DNA from: Actinomycetes bacterium
GTDB taxonomy: Bacteria > Actinomycetota > CALGFH01
Length of the DNA: 64,000 nt
Direction of reading: 5' to 3'
Assembly: GCA_036000965.1 (NCBI GenBank)
Contig: DASYUT010000180.1
Span: forward strand, 18,375 to 82,374
This document shows, in pieces, positions 17,012-25,799 of this stretch (its first letter is position 1; each line of letters begins with the position of its first letter). A model generated the notes under the pieces. That model had not been told where the DNA came from and did not search any database. It was given only the letters and a program-made list of their open reading frames with translations. Made by a program: the position numbers and the translations under genes.

Positions 17012-17449
17012 GTGACCCGGTTCCAGCGCCTCGCCGCCGCCACCACGGCGGCGACGTTCATCCTCATCGCCGTGGGGGGGCTGGTCCGGGCGACCGACTC
17101 GGGCCTCGGCTGCCCCGACTGGCCCCGCTGCTTCGGCAAGCTGGTGCCCCCGGCCGAGCTCCACGCCTGGATCGAACACTCCCACCGGCTGGTCGCGTCG
17201 GTGATCATCGTGCTGGTGACGGTCCTGGCGGTGGCCGCCTGGCGCACCGGCCAGGCCCGCAGCATCCGCTGGGCCGCCGTGGGCGCCGTGGCGCTGGTGC
17301 TCGGCCAGGCGCTGCTCGGCGCCATCGTGGTCTGGCGCAAGCTCGAGGCTGACTCGGTGACCCTGCACCTGGCCACCGCGCTCGCCTTGCTCGCCCTGCT
17401 CGAGTTCATCTCCTTCCGGTCCCGCTCCGGACGGGGCCGCCTCAGGTGA
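17012..17449 (+). CDS. ctaA: Heme A synthase (CtaA/COX15), N-terminal half, cut off by a frameshift
   Basis: About 145 residues with the first four membrane segments of heme A synthase, which oxidises heme O to heme A for the oxidase. Family motifs are VGGLVRATDSGLGCPDWPRC and the heme-ligand segment IEHSHRLVASV, with the paired His in TLHLATALALLALL. A full CtaA has eight segments; the second half is encoded from 17505 in another frame, fused to CtaB. Removing one G from GGGG at 17433-17436 joins the two frames through a short polar linker. The start is GTG at 17012 after AGGAGAAC. Confidence 0.85.
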   Translation: MTRFQRLAAATTAATFILIAVGGLVRATDSGLGCPDWPRCFGKLVPPAELHAWIEHSHRLVASVIIVLVTVLAVAAWRTGQARSIRWAAVGAVALVLGQALLGAIVVWRKLEADSVTLHLATALALLALLEFISFRSRSGRGRLR

Positions 17450-17504
17450 GGGGGCCTCGCGCGCCTCAGGTGGGTCGCGGTCCAGGCGATTCGCGCGCCT
17501 CACC

Positions 17505-18833
17505 ATGGTCGGGGCCGGCTTGGTCTACATGCAGATGCTCGTCGGGTCGACAGTGACCGGCCACGATGCCGGGCTGGCGTTCCCCGACTTCCCCCTCATG
17601 AACGGGCAGCTGGTCCCCGACCTGACCCTGACCACGGCGAAGCTCCAGGTCTTGCACCGCGGCTTCGCCATGGTCGTCGGCGCGATCGTCGTCCTCATCT
17701 GGCTGCGGGCACGCAGGACCCAGTGGATGCACCCGACCGTCACCCGGCTGGCCGGCTACGCGAGTGGGCTGGTGGCCGTGCAGATCGGGCTCGGGATCGC
17801 GAACGTGTGGGACCGGCTCTCGGCCCTGACCGTGGTGCCCCACCTGGCCGTCGGCAGCCTCCTCTGGGGCGTGATGTTCATGCTGGTGCTGCACGCCGAC
17901 CGGTTCACCGGTGGCGGCAGGCGCGACCCGGCCGAGTCTGAGCCGGCCCCGCGCCGCACCGCCAGGGAGGCGGCGGGTGCCTACTTCCTGCTCACCAAGC
18001 CGCGCATCATCGAGCTGCTGCTGGTGACCACCGTCCCCACCATGTTCATCGCCGAGCGCGGGGTGCCGTCTCCCTGGCTGATCCTGGCGACCCTGGTCGG
18101 CGGCTCGCTGTCGGCCGCCAGCGCCAACACGATCAACTGCTACCTCGACCGCGACATCGACCAGGTGATGGCGCGCACCGCGCGCCGGCCGCTGCCCACC
18201 CACCGGGTCGACCCGGCTGACGCGCTGCGCTTCGGTGTGGTGCTCGGCGTAGCCGGCTTCGTATGGCTGTGGGCCACGGTGAACCTGCTCAGCGCGGCCC
18301 TGGCCACCGCGGCGATCCTGTTCTACGTGTTCGTCTACACGATCGGGCTGAAGCGGCGCTCGACCCAGAACATCGTCATCGGCGGGGCCGCCGGGGCGGT
18401 GCCCGTGCTGGTCGGCTGGTCGGCGGTGACCGGCACCATCGAGATCCCGGCGCTGGTGTTGTTCGCGATCATCTTCTACTGGACGCCGCCCCACTTCTGG
18501 GCGCTGTCGCTGAAGTACCGGGAGGACTACGCGGCTGCCGGGGTGCCGATGCTGCCGGTCGTGCGCGGCCCCCGGGAGACCTCGCACCAGATCCTGTACT
18601 ACACCCTGCTGCTGGTCGCAGTCACGCTGCTGCTCTACCCGGCCGGGCAGATGGGCACGATCTACCTGGTGGCCGCCCTGACCCTGGGCGGGGTGTTCGT
18701 GTGGCGCGCGGCCCAGCTCTGGCGCGACGCGTCCGGGCAGCGGGCGATCCGGCTGTTCAGCTTCTCCAACCGCTACCTGGCGCTGCTGTTCGCGGCCATG
18801 GCGGTCGACGCGGTGGTGCGGGTCCGCGGCTGA
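17505..18833 (+). CDS. ctaB: Heme A synthase C-terminal half fused to protoheme IX farnesyltransferase (CtaB)
   Basis: 442 residues in the uncorrected frame. Residues 1-125 are the second half of CtaA, with VTGHDAGLAFPDFPL, the heme-ligand segment VLHRGFAMVVG and a later VVPHLAVGSL. Residues about 155-442 are CtaB, a UbiA-family prenyltransferase making heme O from heme B and farnesyl-PP: NCYLDRDIDQVMARTARRPL holds the Mg/diphosphate-binding Asp motif, and YWTPPHFWALSLKYREDY the second conserved loop. Upstream of the ATG the frame still reads protein-like (RRFARLT), so this ATG is probably not a real start. The intact gene was most likely one CtaA-CtaB fusion from 17012. Confidence 0.88.
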   Translation: MVGAGLVYMQMLVGSTVTGHDAGLAFPDFPLMNGQLVPDLTLTTAKLQVLHRGFAMVVGAIVVLIWLRARRTQWMHPTVTRLAGYASGLVAVQIGLGIANVWDRLSALTVVPHLAVGSLLWGVMFMLVLHADRFTGGGRRDPAESEPAPRRTAREAAGAYFLLTKPRIIELLLVTTVPTMFIAERGVPSPWLILATLVGGSLSAASANTINCYLDRDIDQVMARTARRPLPTHRVDPADALRFGVVLGVAGFVWLWATVNLLSAALATAAILFYVFVYTIGLKRRSTQNIVIGGAAGAVPVLVGWSAVTGTIEIPALVLFAIIFYWTPPHFWALSLKYREDYAAAGVPMLPVVRGPRETSHQILYYTLLLVAVTLLLYPAGQMGTIYLVAALTLGGVFVWRAAQLWRDASGQRAIRLFSFSNRYLALLFAAMAVDAVVRVRG

Positions 18834-19093
18834 CCCGAACGGTCCGGGTCCGCGGGCCGCCCTGGCCAGATTGGCCGACCGTCCTGGGTCCGCTCTTCGG
18901 CGTCTGGCTCACGCTCACGCTTCGGCTCTGGCTGCGTCACGCTCCCACCCGGCTCACGCTCCCACCCGGCTCATGCTCCGGTTCCGGTTCTCGCTCCGGT
19001 TCACGCTCCCGCCCCGGCTCCTGCTCCCGCTCCTGCTCATGCTCCCGCCCGGCTCATGCTCCTGCTCCCGCCCGCCCCGGCTCTGGCTCCCGC
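18834..19093. repeat. Low-complexity intergenic region built on CTCxCGCTCC-type units
   Basis: Between about 18900 and 19090 there are many imperfect short units such as CTCCCACCCGGCTCACG and CGCTCCGGTTC. The region separates the convergent CtaB and CtaG genes. No discrete terminator stem was found. Confidence 0.7.
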
Positions 19094-20134
19094 TCAGCCG
19101 GCCGGTCTGTGGCGCTCTCCCGCCACCGGGCTCTGGTGGTCGGGCTGGGGCGGCGGGGGTCCGCCCGCGGCGGCCGCCGCGGCCCGCCGGGCCGCGCGCT
19201 GGGCGGCCAGCTCGGCGTCGACCCGGGCGGTCACCCGGTCCTCGTTGCGCATCCAGGCCGCGATCGCCAGCCCCGTGGCGACCAGCAGCAGCAGGTCGCC
19301 AGCGACCCACATGATCGCCCCGCCGAGGTGCTGGTCGTCCAGGGGGCTCGGCCCCCAGGTCCGCCCGCTGGCGTAGTGGGGGTAGAGGATGCGGCCGCTC
19401 GAGTAGAGGGCCAGGGCCAGGAACGTGTTCACCGGCCCTTGCATGAACACGTAGCCGACGCGCAGCGGATGGGGCATGCGCCAGCGGCTCGGGTCCAGGC
19501 CGATCGCCGGCCACCAGAACAGCACCGCGGCGACCAGGTAGAGCAGGTGCTCAGCCACGTGCACGGCATCGTTCTCCAGGGCCGCCTGGTAGATCCCTGA
19601 GAAGTGCGTCCCCCACATGACCGCCGCGAACCCCACCCAGGCGAGCAGCGGGTGGGTGAGCAGCCTGACCGGGGCCGAGTGCAGCACCCGCATCACCTTG
19701 CGGTGGCCGCGCCGCCCGACCGCCCGCACCAGCAGGCTGACCGGCGTGCCGAGCACCAGCAGGGGCGCGGCCACCATGGTGAGCAGCAGGTGCTGGACCA
19801 TGTGGACCGAGAACAGCGTCCCGTCGTAGGTGGCGACCGGCGACAGCAGCGCGACCGCGAGCACGGCCAGCCCGGCCAGGAATGCGCCGGTGCGGGCCGG
19901 CCGCCACGGGTTGCGCGGATGCAGCTCGGCCACCCGGCGCACCCCGAGCAGGTAGAGCGCTGCCGAGCCGGCGAGCAGGGCGAGGAACAGCGGGTCGGCC
20001 TGCCAGGCGAGCAGCACTTCGGGGAACCGGGGTTCGGGCTGCACCTGGTTGAGGGCGAGCGCTGGGGTGGGTAGGAGCACCAGGCCGGCGGCGAGCACGG
20101 CCGGGACGGCGCGGCGCAACGGGGATGGGCGCAT
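19094..20134 (-). CDS. ctaG: Cytochrome c oxidase assembly protein, caa3 CtaG family
   Basis: About 346 residues with a signal-like N-terminal segment and about seven further membrane segments. Typical CtaG residues are the His in FSVHMVQHLLLTMVAAPLL and AVHVAEHLLYLVAAVLFWWP, thought to serve copper delivery to the oxidase. The C-terminal cytoplasmic tail is Arg/Ala/Pro-rich. The start is placed at the ATG at 20134; an in-frame upstream start at 20170 adds 12 residues. The gene lies between the heme genes and the oxidase subunit genes, which fits an assembly role. Confidence 0.88.
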   Translation of the reverse strand: MRPSPLRRAVPAVLAAGLVLLPTPALALNQVQPEPRFPEVLLAWQADPLFLALLAGSAALYLLGVRRVAELHPRNPWRPARTGAFLAGLAVLAVALLSPVATYDGTLFSVHMVQHLLLTMVAAPLLVLGTPVSLLVRAVGRRGHRKVMRVLHSAPVRLLTHPLLAWVGFAAVMWGTHFSGIYQAALENDAVHVAEHLLYLVAAVLFWWPAIGLDPSRWRMPHPLRVGYVFMQGPVNTFLALALYSSGRILYPHYASGRTWGPSPLDDQHLGGAIMWVAGDLLLLVATGLAIAAWMRNEDRVTARVDAELAAQRAARRAAAAAAGGPPPPQPDHQSPVAGERHRPAG

Positions 20135-20176
20135 GGCCCCATTTTCACGACGCCCAGCCGGGACAGCCACCCCCGC

Positions 20177-21172
20177 CTACCGGCGCGTGCCGCGCATCGA
20201 GCCCTCGACCGGGTCGCTGTCCGGGTCGCCGAGTGCGCAGATGATGGTCCGGTCCCCTGCCTCCCAGGACTCCCGGGTCGGGGTGAAGAAGGTGAAGTCG
20301 AGGGTGGAGTCGCGCAGTGGCACGCCCACGTAAGGCCGGAACCTGGCCGCGCAGACCCGGTCACCAAGCTCGTCGAGGGCGTCGTCGCTGGGCAGCCGCC
20401 TGCTGTTGACCGGGACGATCGCGTACACCTCGGCGTCGTGGGGCTGCTGGCAGGGCACGACGTCGACGGTGGCGACGCTGTCGCCGGCCCCCTCGGGCTC
20501 GTTGTAGCAGTCCCCGGTACGGACGTCGCCGAGCCCGACCTTCTCGCCCGCCCCGGTGGTGGGCGCCCCGCTGGCCGGCGGCGACTCGCTCGGCTCGGTG
20601 ACGGCCGGCTCCGTGACGATGGTTGGCGTGGTCGTGGGCGGTGCGGCCGCGGGGGTCGGGCCGCTCTCCCGGAGCAGGCTGTAGGCCCCGACGCTGGCCA
20701 GAGAGCCGACCACGAGCACCCCGACCAGGACGACGATCACCAGCACCGCGGTCCGGCCCGGCGAGCGCCTTGGCGGCGCGGCCAGCCACGAGTCGTCCGG
20801 CAGGGGCTGCCCCCAGGCCGGGCGGGGCAGGGCGGTGGTGGGCGCCGCAGGATCGTGTGCGCGCCAGCCTGCGGCGCCCGCCCAGCCGTGGTCGGGCGAG
20901 CCCGGATCACCCATCCAGCCGTGGTCGGGCCAGCGGGGATCGCCCGGCCGGCCCGGGTCGGGCCAACCGGGGTAGCCCGGCAGGCCCGGATCGGGCCAAC
21001 CGGGGTCGCCCGGGCGGCCCAGCGGCTCGGTCGGCACGTCGGGGTCCGGCAGGGTGCCCGGGGCGGCCCAGCTCCACGGCTCGTCCGGTCCCGGGGCCGG
21101 CCGCCCAGGTGAAGTCCAGGGGCGGTTCGGTCCGCGGTCGTCCCCGCGGTCGTCCCCGCGGTCGTCGGCCAT
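20177..21172 (-). CDS. Septum_form-domain membrane protein with a Pro/Gly/Asp-rich N-terminus
   Basis: About 331 residues. Residues 1-150 are cytoplasmic and of low complexity: DDRGDDRGDDRG near the start, then repeated GDPGWPDPG-like units. One membrane segment follows (TAVLVIVVLVGVLVVGSLAS), then a Ser/Thr/Pro linker, then a C-terminal extracytoplasmic domain with paired cysteines (VGLGDVRTGDCYNE, VDVVPCQQPHDAEVYA, ADRTIICALG-like end). This matches the Septum_form family of actinobacteria, whose role is inferred, not proven. The start is ATG at 21172 after GAGGAG. It is divergent from coxB. Confidence 0.82.
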   Translation of the reverse strand: MADDRGDDRGDDRGPNRPWTSPGRPAPGPDEPWSWAAPGTLPDPDVPTEPLGRPGDPGWPDPGLPGYPGWPDPGRPGDPRWPDHGWMGDPGSPDHGWAGAAGWRAHDPAAPTTALPRPAWGQPLPDDSWLAAPPRRSPGRTAVLVIVVLVGVLVVGSLASVGAYSLLRESGPTPAAAPPTTTPTIVTEPAVTEPSESPPASGAPTTGAGEKVGLGDVRTGDCYNEPEGAGDSVATVDVVPCQQPHDAEVYAIVPVNSRRLPSDDALDELGDRVCAARFRPYVGVPLRDSTLDFTFFTPTRESWEAGDRTIICALGDPDSDPVEGSMRGTRR

Positions 21173-21330
21173 CCGCTGCTCCTCGCGGCGCCAGGGTTGC
21201 TCGGGGGATGGTTTCTCACCCCGCCGATCGGGCGTCAATCGGCGCGCGCGCGCCGATATCCGAACGCGGCCCGCGCGCGACCGGCCCCGGATGCCGGTAG
21301 AGTAGCAAACGCGCAGGCAGAGGCACTTGT

Positions 21331-21377
21331 TCACAAGCGCGGATCGACTTGTGAGCGGTCCGAACCGCCGCTAGATT
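21331..21377 (+). promoter_or_regulatory. Probable coxB promoter with overlapping inverted repeat
   Basis: A 7-bp perfect inverted repeat TCACAAG-N10-CTTGTGA lies at 21331-21354. Its right arm contains TTGTGA (21349-21354), a plausible -35 box, 17 bp before TAGATT (21372-21377), a plausible -10 box. The overlap suggests an operator for a regulator of the oxidase genes. Transcription would start at about 21384, which favours the ATG at 21462 as the coxB start. Confidence 0.55.
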
Positions 21378-21461
21378 CACCGTATGCCATGGCGCGCCGG
21401 CCCCGAGCACCCGGGCAGGCAGCCATCCGGGACCCCAAGGAAGCGAGGCGACCGAGTCCAG

Positions 21462-22529
21462 ATGCGACGCGCGCAGCACCGAGCCGGGCACCGGGCCAGG
21501 ACCGCGGCACTGGTACTGGCCGGCATCATGGTCCTGGCCGGTTGCGGGTCGTACCCGGGGGTCACCGAGCAGTCGAAGCACGTCTACAACCTCTACAACC
21601 TCCTGTTCGTGGTCGCCGCGATCATCTTCGTGCTGGTCGAGGGAGCGATCCTGTGGGCCGCGTTCCGCTACCGGCGCACCGACGACCAGCTCCCGCCCCA
21701 GTTCCACGGCAACAACATGCTCGAGATCGCCTGGACGGTGGTCCCGCTGCTGATCGTGGCGACCCTGTTCTGGCTCTCCTGGCAGGTCCTTCAGAAGGTC
21801 GACGCCCAGTCCAAGAACCCCGACGTGACCGTCAACGTCACCGGGTTCCAGTGGCAGTGGCAGTTCACCTTCCAGGGCGAGAAGGTGCGCGTCGAGGAGG
21901 GCCAGCCGCCCCAGGACCTGACCCTCAGGGGCACCATCGCGCGGCCACCCACGATCTACCTCCCGGTCGGTCAGAAGATCCATTTCAACCTGCAGGCCAG
22001 GGACGTCATCCACGCCTTCTACATCCCCCAGTTCCTGTTCAAGCGCGACGCCATCCCGGGCCGCACCAACAGCTTCGAGGTCACCATCGACAAGCCGGGC
22101 AGCTACTCCGGGCAGTGCGCCCAGTTCTGCGGCCTGCAGCACAACGCCATGCACTTCACGGTCAAGGCGGTGTCCGTGGCCGAGTACCGGGACTGGATCG
22201 CCAAGTCGGTCAAGCAGGCGGAGAGCGGCTGCCCCAACGACCCCACCCCGGGCCAGATCGCGGCCAAGAACGTCGCCTTCGACAAGGACTGCCTGGCCGC
22301 CAAGGCCGGCCAGGCAGTCCAGCTCAAGTTCGACAACCAGGAGAACGTGCCCCACAACGTCGCCTTCTTCAAGGGTGGGAACGCCCAGGCGCCCAACGTG
22401 TTCCGGGGTCAGGTCTTCAACGGCCCCAAGACCGTCACCTACCAGGTTCCTGCACTCTCCAAGGGGAACTACTTCTATCATTGCGATGTCCACCCGACGG
22501 CGATGCAAGGCAAGCTCGTTGTCAAGTAG
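21462..22529 (+). CDS. coxB: Cytochrome c oxidase subunit II with an extra C-terminal cupredoxin domain
   Basis: About 355 residues from the ATG at 21462. The signal peptide ends in lipobox LAGC (Cys 28 of this start), then two membrane segments (VVAAIIFVLVEGAILW; WTVVPLLIVATLFWLSW). The CuA domain has the His of IHAFYIPQF and the ligand motif GQCAQFCGLQHNAMHF. Unlike the standard subunit, about 90 residues follow (from AAKNVAFDKDCLAAKAG) that look like a second cupredoxin with a type 1 copper set: His in VPHNVAFF and Cys-His-Met in FYHCDVHPTAMQG. An ATG at 21384 in the same frame is probably upstream of or at the transcription start. coxA follows after 35 bp. Confidence 0.93.
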   Translation: MRRAQHRAGHRARTAALVLAGIMVLAGCGSYPGVTEQSKHVYNLYNLLFVVAAIIFVLVEGAILWAAFRYRRTDDQLPPQFHGNNMLEIAWTVVPLLIVATLFWLSWQVLQKVDAQSKNPDVTVNVTGFQWQWQFTFQGEKVRVEEGQPPQDLTLRGTIARPPTIYLPVGQKIHFNLQARDVIHAFYIPQFLFKRDAIPGRTNSFEVTIDKPGSYSGQCAQFCGLQHNAMHFTVKAVSVAEYRDWIAKSVKQAESGCPNDPTPGQIAAKNVAFDKDCLAAKAGQAVQLKFDNQENVPHNVAFFKGGNAQAPNVFRGQVFNGPKTVTYQVPALSKGNYFYHCDVHPTAMQGKLVVK

Positions 22530-22564
22530 GGATACCGCCTCGACCAGGGCTGCAAGGAGTTCCG

Positions 22565-24241
22565 ATGGCCATCACTGAGGCGCGGCCGGAGGCAGGCCCT
22601 GCCGGCTCGTACGGGATCAGCCCGCAGCGCCACCCGATCATGGAGTGGCTGACCACCACCGACCACAAGAAGATCGGGATCATGTACCTGGTGAACTCGT
22701 TCTTCTGGTTCTCGGTGGCGGGCCTGCTGGCGGTGTTCATCCGCGTCGAGCTGGCCGAGCCGGGTACCCAGTACTTCGCCGAGCAGCAGTACAACGAGCT
22801 GTTCACCATGCACGGGACGACGATGATCTTCCTGTTCGTCATCCCGATCCTGGCCGGCTTCGGGAACTACATCGTGCCGCTGCAGATCGGCGCCCTCGAC
22901 ATGGCGTTCCCGCGGGTCAACGCGCTGTCGTTCTGGATGCTGCCACTGGCCGGGATCATCCTGTTCTCCGGCTACCTCACCGGCGGGGCGGCCTGCGCCG
23001 GCTGGACCGAGTACCCGACCGTGTCGCTGCAGCCCTGCGGCACCGGCGTCGGCACCGACCTGTGGATCGTGGCGCTGCTGCTGATCGGCACCTCGTCGAT
23101 CCTCGGGGGGGTCAACTTCCTCACCACCATCTTCAACATGCGGGCGCCCGGCATGACGATGTTCCGGATGCCCCTGTTCACCTGGACGATGCTGGTCACC
23201 TCGCTGCTGGTGCTGCTCGCCACCCCGGTGATCGCCAGCGCGCTGGTGATGCTGCTGATCGACCGGAACCTCGGCGGGTCGTTCTTCGACCCGGCCAAGG
23301 GCGGCATCACGGTGCTGTGGCAGAACGTCTTCTGGTTCTACTCCCACCCCGCCGTGTACGTGATGGTGCTGCCCGGCATGGGCATCATCTCCGAGGTCCT
23401 GCCCGTGTTCTCGCGCAAGCCGCTGTTCGGCTACAAGGCGTTCGTGTTCGCCACCGCCGGCATCGGCGCGCTCGGGTTCAGCGTCTGGGCCCACCACATG
23501 TTCACCACCGGCACGGTGCTGCTGCCGTTCTTCAGCATCATGACCTTCCTGATCGCGGTCCCCACCGGGGTGAAGTTCTTCAACTGGATCGCCACCCTGT
23601 GGAAGGGCAAGATCTGGTTCACGACCGCGAACCTGTTCGCGTTCGGGTTCCTCTCCATGTTCCTGATCGGCGGGATCGACGGCGTGTTCCTGGCCTCCCC
23701 GCCGGTCGACTTCGCCCTCCACGACACCTACTGGGTGATCGCCCACATCCACTACGTGCTGTTCGGCGGCAGCGTGTTCGCCGTGTACGCGGGGATGTAC
23801 TACTGGTTCCCCAAGTTCACCGGCAAGCGCCTGAACGAGGGCCTTGGGAAGCTGCACTTCTGGCTCCAGATGATCGGCTTCAACCTGACCTTCATGCCGA
23901 TGCACGTGCTCGGCCTGCTCGGCATGCCCCGCCGCATCTCCGACTACATCCCCTTCACCGACTGGACCGGGCTGAACCAGCTCCAGACCGTCGGGTCCCT
24001 GCTGATCGCGGTCTCCACCGCGCCGTTCCTGGCCAACGTCTGGCTGACGCTGCGCCGCAAGGACCGCGACCCGGAGAACCCGTGGGACGCCAACACCCTC
24101 GAGTGGTGGACGACCTCGCCCCCGCCGGCCCACAACTTCGACAGCCTGCCCGAGATCCACTCCGAGCGGCCCCTGTTCGACGCCCAGCACGCCGACGAGC
24201 TGACCGTCCACGCCGACGCGACCACGACTGGAGCACGCTGA
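22565..24241 (+). CDS. coxA: Cytochrome c oxidase subunit I
   Basis: 558 residues with the twelve-helix heme-copper oxidase core. Visible landmarks: the low-spin heme ligand in FTMHGTTMIFLF, the CuB His and cross-linked Tyr in FWFYSHPAVYVMVLPG, the His pair in WAHHMFTTG, and the heme ligands in VIAHIHYVLFGG. The short C-terminal tail is cytoplasmic. It is an aa3-type (A family) enzyme. The start is ATG at 22565 after CAAGGAG. The stop overlaps the coxC start by one base (TGATG), so the two are translationally coupled. Confidence 0.97.
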   Translation: MAITEARPEAGPAGSYGISPQRHPIMEWLTTTDHKKIGIMYLVNSFFWFSVAGLLAVFIRVELAEPGTQYFAEQQYNELFTMHGTTMIFLFVIPILAGFGNYIVPLQIGALDMAFPRVNALSFWMLPLAGIILFSGYLTGGAACAGWTEYPTVSLQPCGTGVGTDLWIVALLLIGTSSILGGVNFLTTIFNMRAPGMTMFRMPLFTWTMLVTSLLVLLATPVIASALVMLLIDRNLGGSFFDPAKGGITVLWQNVFWFYSHPAVYVMVLPGMGIISEVLPVFSRKPLFGYKAFVFATAGIGALGFSVWAHHMFTTGTVLLPFFSIMTFLIAVPTGVKFFNWIATLWKGKIWFTTANLFAFGFLSMFLIGGIDGVFLASPPVDFALHDTYWVIAHIHYVLFGGSVFAVYAGMYYWFPKFTGKRLNEGLGKLHFWLQMIGFNLTFMPMHVLGLLGMPRRISDYIPFTDWTGLNQLQTVGSLLIAVSTAPFLANVWLTLRRKDRDPENPWDANTLEWWTTSPPPAHNFDSLPEIHSERPLFDAQHADELTVHADATTTGAR

Positions 24242-24858
24242 TGGCCGTAGCCGACGCCGCAGTCCGCGAGACCCCGACCGGTCCCGGCCACGAGCGCACC
24301 GGCGGGATCAGCTCCTCCCTGCTCGGTATGGTGCTGTTCATCGCCTCCGAGGTCATGTTCTTCGGCGGCCTGTTCGGGGCCTACTTCACCCTCCGGACCG
24401 CGGCGCCCGAGTGGCCGCCGCCCGGCACCCCCGAGCTGAACAAGCTGTACGCGCTCGGGCTGACCGCGGTACTGGTCTCCTCGAGCGTCACGATGCAGCT
24501 CGGCGTGTTCGCCATCCGCAGGAACGACCAGAAGTGGCTGGTCCGCTGGCTGGCCATCACCCTGGTCCTCGGCGCCCTCTTCCTCATGGGCCAGGCCAAC
24601 GAGTACCACATCCTGTTCACGGAGGGCACGACACTGCGCAGCGGCGTGTTCGGCTCCACCTTCTTCACCCTCACCGGGTTCCACGGGGCGCACGTGTTCG
24701 GCGGCGCCGCGTTCATCCTCATCGTGCTGCTGCGGGCCCGCTCGGGCCAGTTCACCGCCCGGTACCACGACACCGTCGAGATGGCCTCCTACTACTGGCA
24801 CTTCGTCGACGTCGTGTGGCTCGGCCTGGTCACCACCATCTACCTTCTGAGCCAGTAG
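24241..24858 (+). CDS. coxC: Cytochrome c oxidase subunit III
   Basis: 205 residues, about five membrane helices, the short form of subunit III usual in actinobacteria. Family motifs are LFIASEVMFFGGLFGAYF at the N-terminus, LTGFHGAHVFGGAAFILIVL and the C-terminal YYWHFVDVVWLGLVTTIYLL. It contains no redox centre; it stabilises subunit I. It overlaps the coxA stop by one base. After its stop there are imperfect direct repeats of TACCTYCTGAGCCAG before the next gene. Confidence 0.96.
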   Translation: MAVADAAVRETPTGPGHERTGGISSSLLGMVLFIASEVMFFGGLFGAYFTLRTAAPEWPPPGTPELNKLYALGLTAVLVSSSVTMQLGVFAIRRNDQKWLVRWLAITLVLGALFLMGQANEYHILFTEGTTLRSGVFGSTFFTLTGFHGAHVFGGAAFILIVLLRARSGQFTARYHDTVEMASYYWHFVDVVWLGLVTTIYLLSQ

Positions 24859-24931
24859 GCGAGGACCGCCTACCTCCTGAGCCAGCAAGTGAGAACCATC
24901 TAGCCTGAGCCAGCAAGCGAGGACCGCACCC
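24859..24931. repeat. Imperfect direct repeats between coxC and the CtaF-like gene
   Basis: The 3' end of coxC (CCTTCTGAGCCAGTAGGCGAGGACCG, shortened: TGAGCCAGTAGGCGAGGACC) recurs twice with changes at about 24875 and 24906 (TGAGCCAGCAAGTGAGAACC; TGAGCCAGCAAGCGAGGACC). This looks like local triplication of a 25-31 bp unit. Confidence 0.75.
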
Positions 24932-25792
24932 GTGAACGCAGCCGCGCGCCTGTTCTTCCTCATGGGGACGTTCGGCGTCACCGCCGGGCTCATCTACTAC
25001 TTCGCCTGGCAACACCCTGAGCCAGCCGGGTTCGCCCTGCTCATGGCGTTCTTCATCGCCTGCCTGTTCATCGGTGCGCTGCTGTGGACGGCCAGCCCGG
25101 CCAACCGGCGGCGGGTCCCGGCGCCCGACACCGGGCTGCCCGGGTCGGCCAGCCAGGAGCGCGGCGCGGCCGACGAGCACGGGTTCATCCACCACATGCC
25201 GCCCACCATCGCCCCGGCGGTCTACGCGCTGGCCGCCGCCGTCATCCTGGCCGCGGTGGTGTACCGGGACAAGGTGAAGCTGCTCGGCCTGTGGGGTGTC
25301 GCCCTGGGGCTGCTGCTGTTCCTGGCCGCCACCGCGCTGTGGTACCGGGCGATCGCGGTCGACACCCGGGCCAAGCTCCACGGCGGCCCCCACGGCGCCG
25401 AGCGCGGCGTGGCGGTCCCGCCCGGCGGCGCCCCGGCCGTCCCCACCGGGCCGCCCGGGCCGGCCAACTACTTCGAGCAGGTCCGGGAGGCGTTCGAGGT
25501 CGGCGACCCGGACTGGGCGGCCGACGCCTACGCCCCCGACGCCGTCTACTACGAGCCGGCCAACCCGCCCCACGAGGGGCGCGACGCCATCCGCGCCTAC
25601 CTCAACGACCTGCTCAAGGGACACCCGGGCCTGCGCTACGAGGTCAAGCGCATGGGCGCCGACGACCACACCGCGATCGTCGAGTGGACCTGGTCGTTCC
25701 GGCGCGACGGCCGGCGCGTCACCGACCAGCCCGGGGTCAGCGTCATCCAGGTCGGCGAGCACGGCATCACCTACCACCGCGACTATCTCTAG
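24932..25792 (+). CDS. CtaF-like oxidase subunit IV fused to a SnoaL/NTF2-like domain
   Basis: 286 residues. The first 150 or so hold four membrane segments ([75 protein letters not shown]) in the layout of the small actinobacterial oxidase subunit IV. A Gly/Pro linker leads to a C-terminal soluble domain of about 100 residues, [20 protein letters not shown] to GITYHRDYL, with the SnoaL-like/NTF2 pattern (cone-shaped alpha+beta barrel). I know of no role for such a domain in an oxidase. The start is GTG at 24932 after GCGAGGAC. Confidence 0.75.
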   Translation: MNAAARLFFLMGTFGVTAGLIYYFAWQHPEPAGFALLMAFFIACLFIGALLWTASPANRRRVPAPDTGLPGSASQERGAADEHGFIHHMPPTIAPAVYALAAAVILAAVVYRDKVKLLGLWGVALGLLLFLAATALWYRAIAVDTRAKLHGGPHGAERGVAVPPGGAPAVPTGPPGPANYFEQVREAFEVGDPDWAADAYAPDAVYYEPANPPHEGRDAIRAYLNDLLKGHPGLRYEVKRMGADDHTAIVEWTWSFRRDGRRVTDQPGVSVIQVGEHGITYHRDYL

Positions 25793-25799
25793 CCAGCCG

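Noticed and set aside
17425..17505. Programmed ribosomal frameshift in ctaA-ctaB
   Set aside because: There is no slippery heptamer or downstream pseudoknot evident, and similar single-base breaks occur in unrelated genes in this window, so an indel is simpler.
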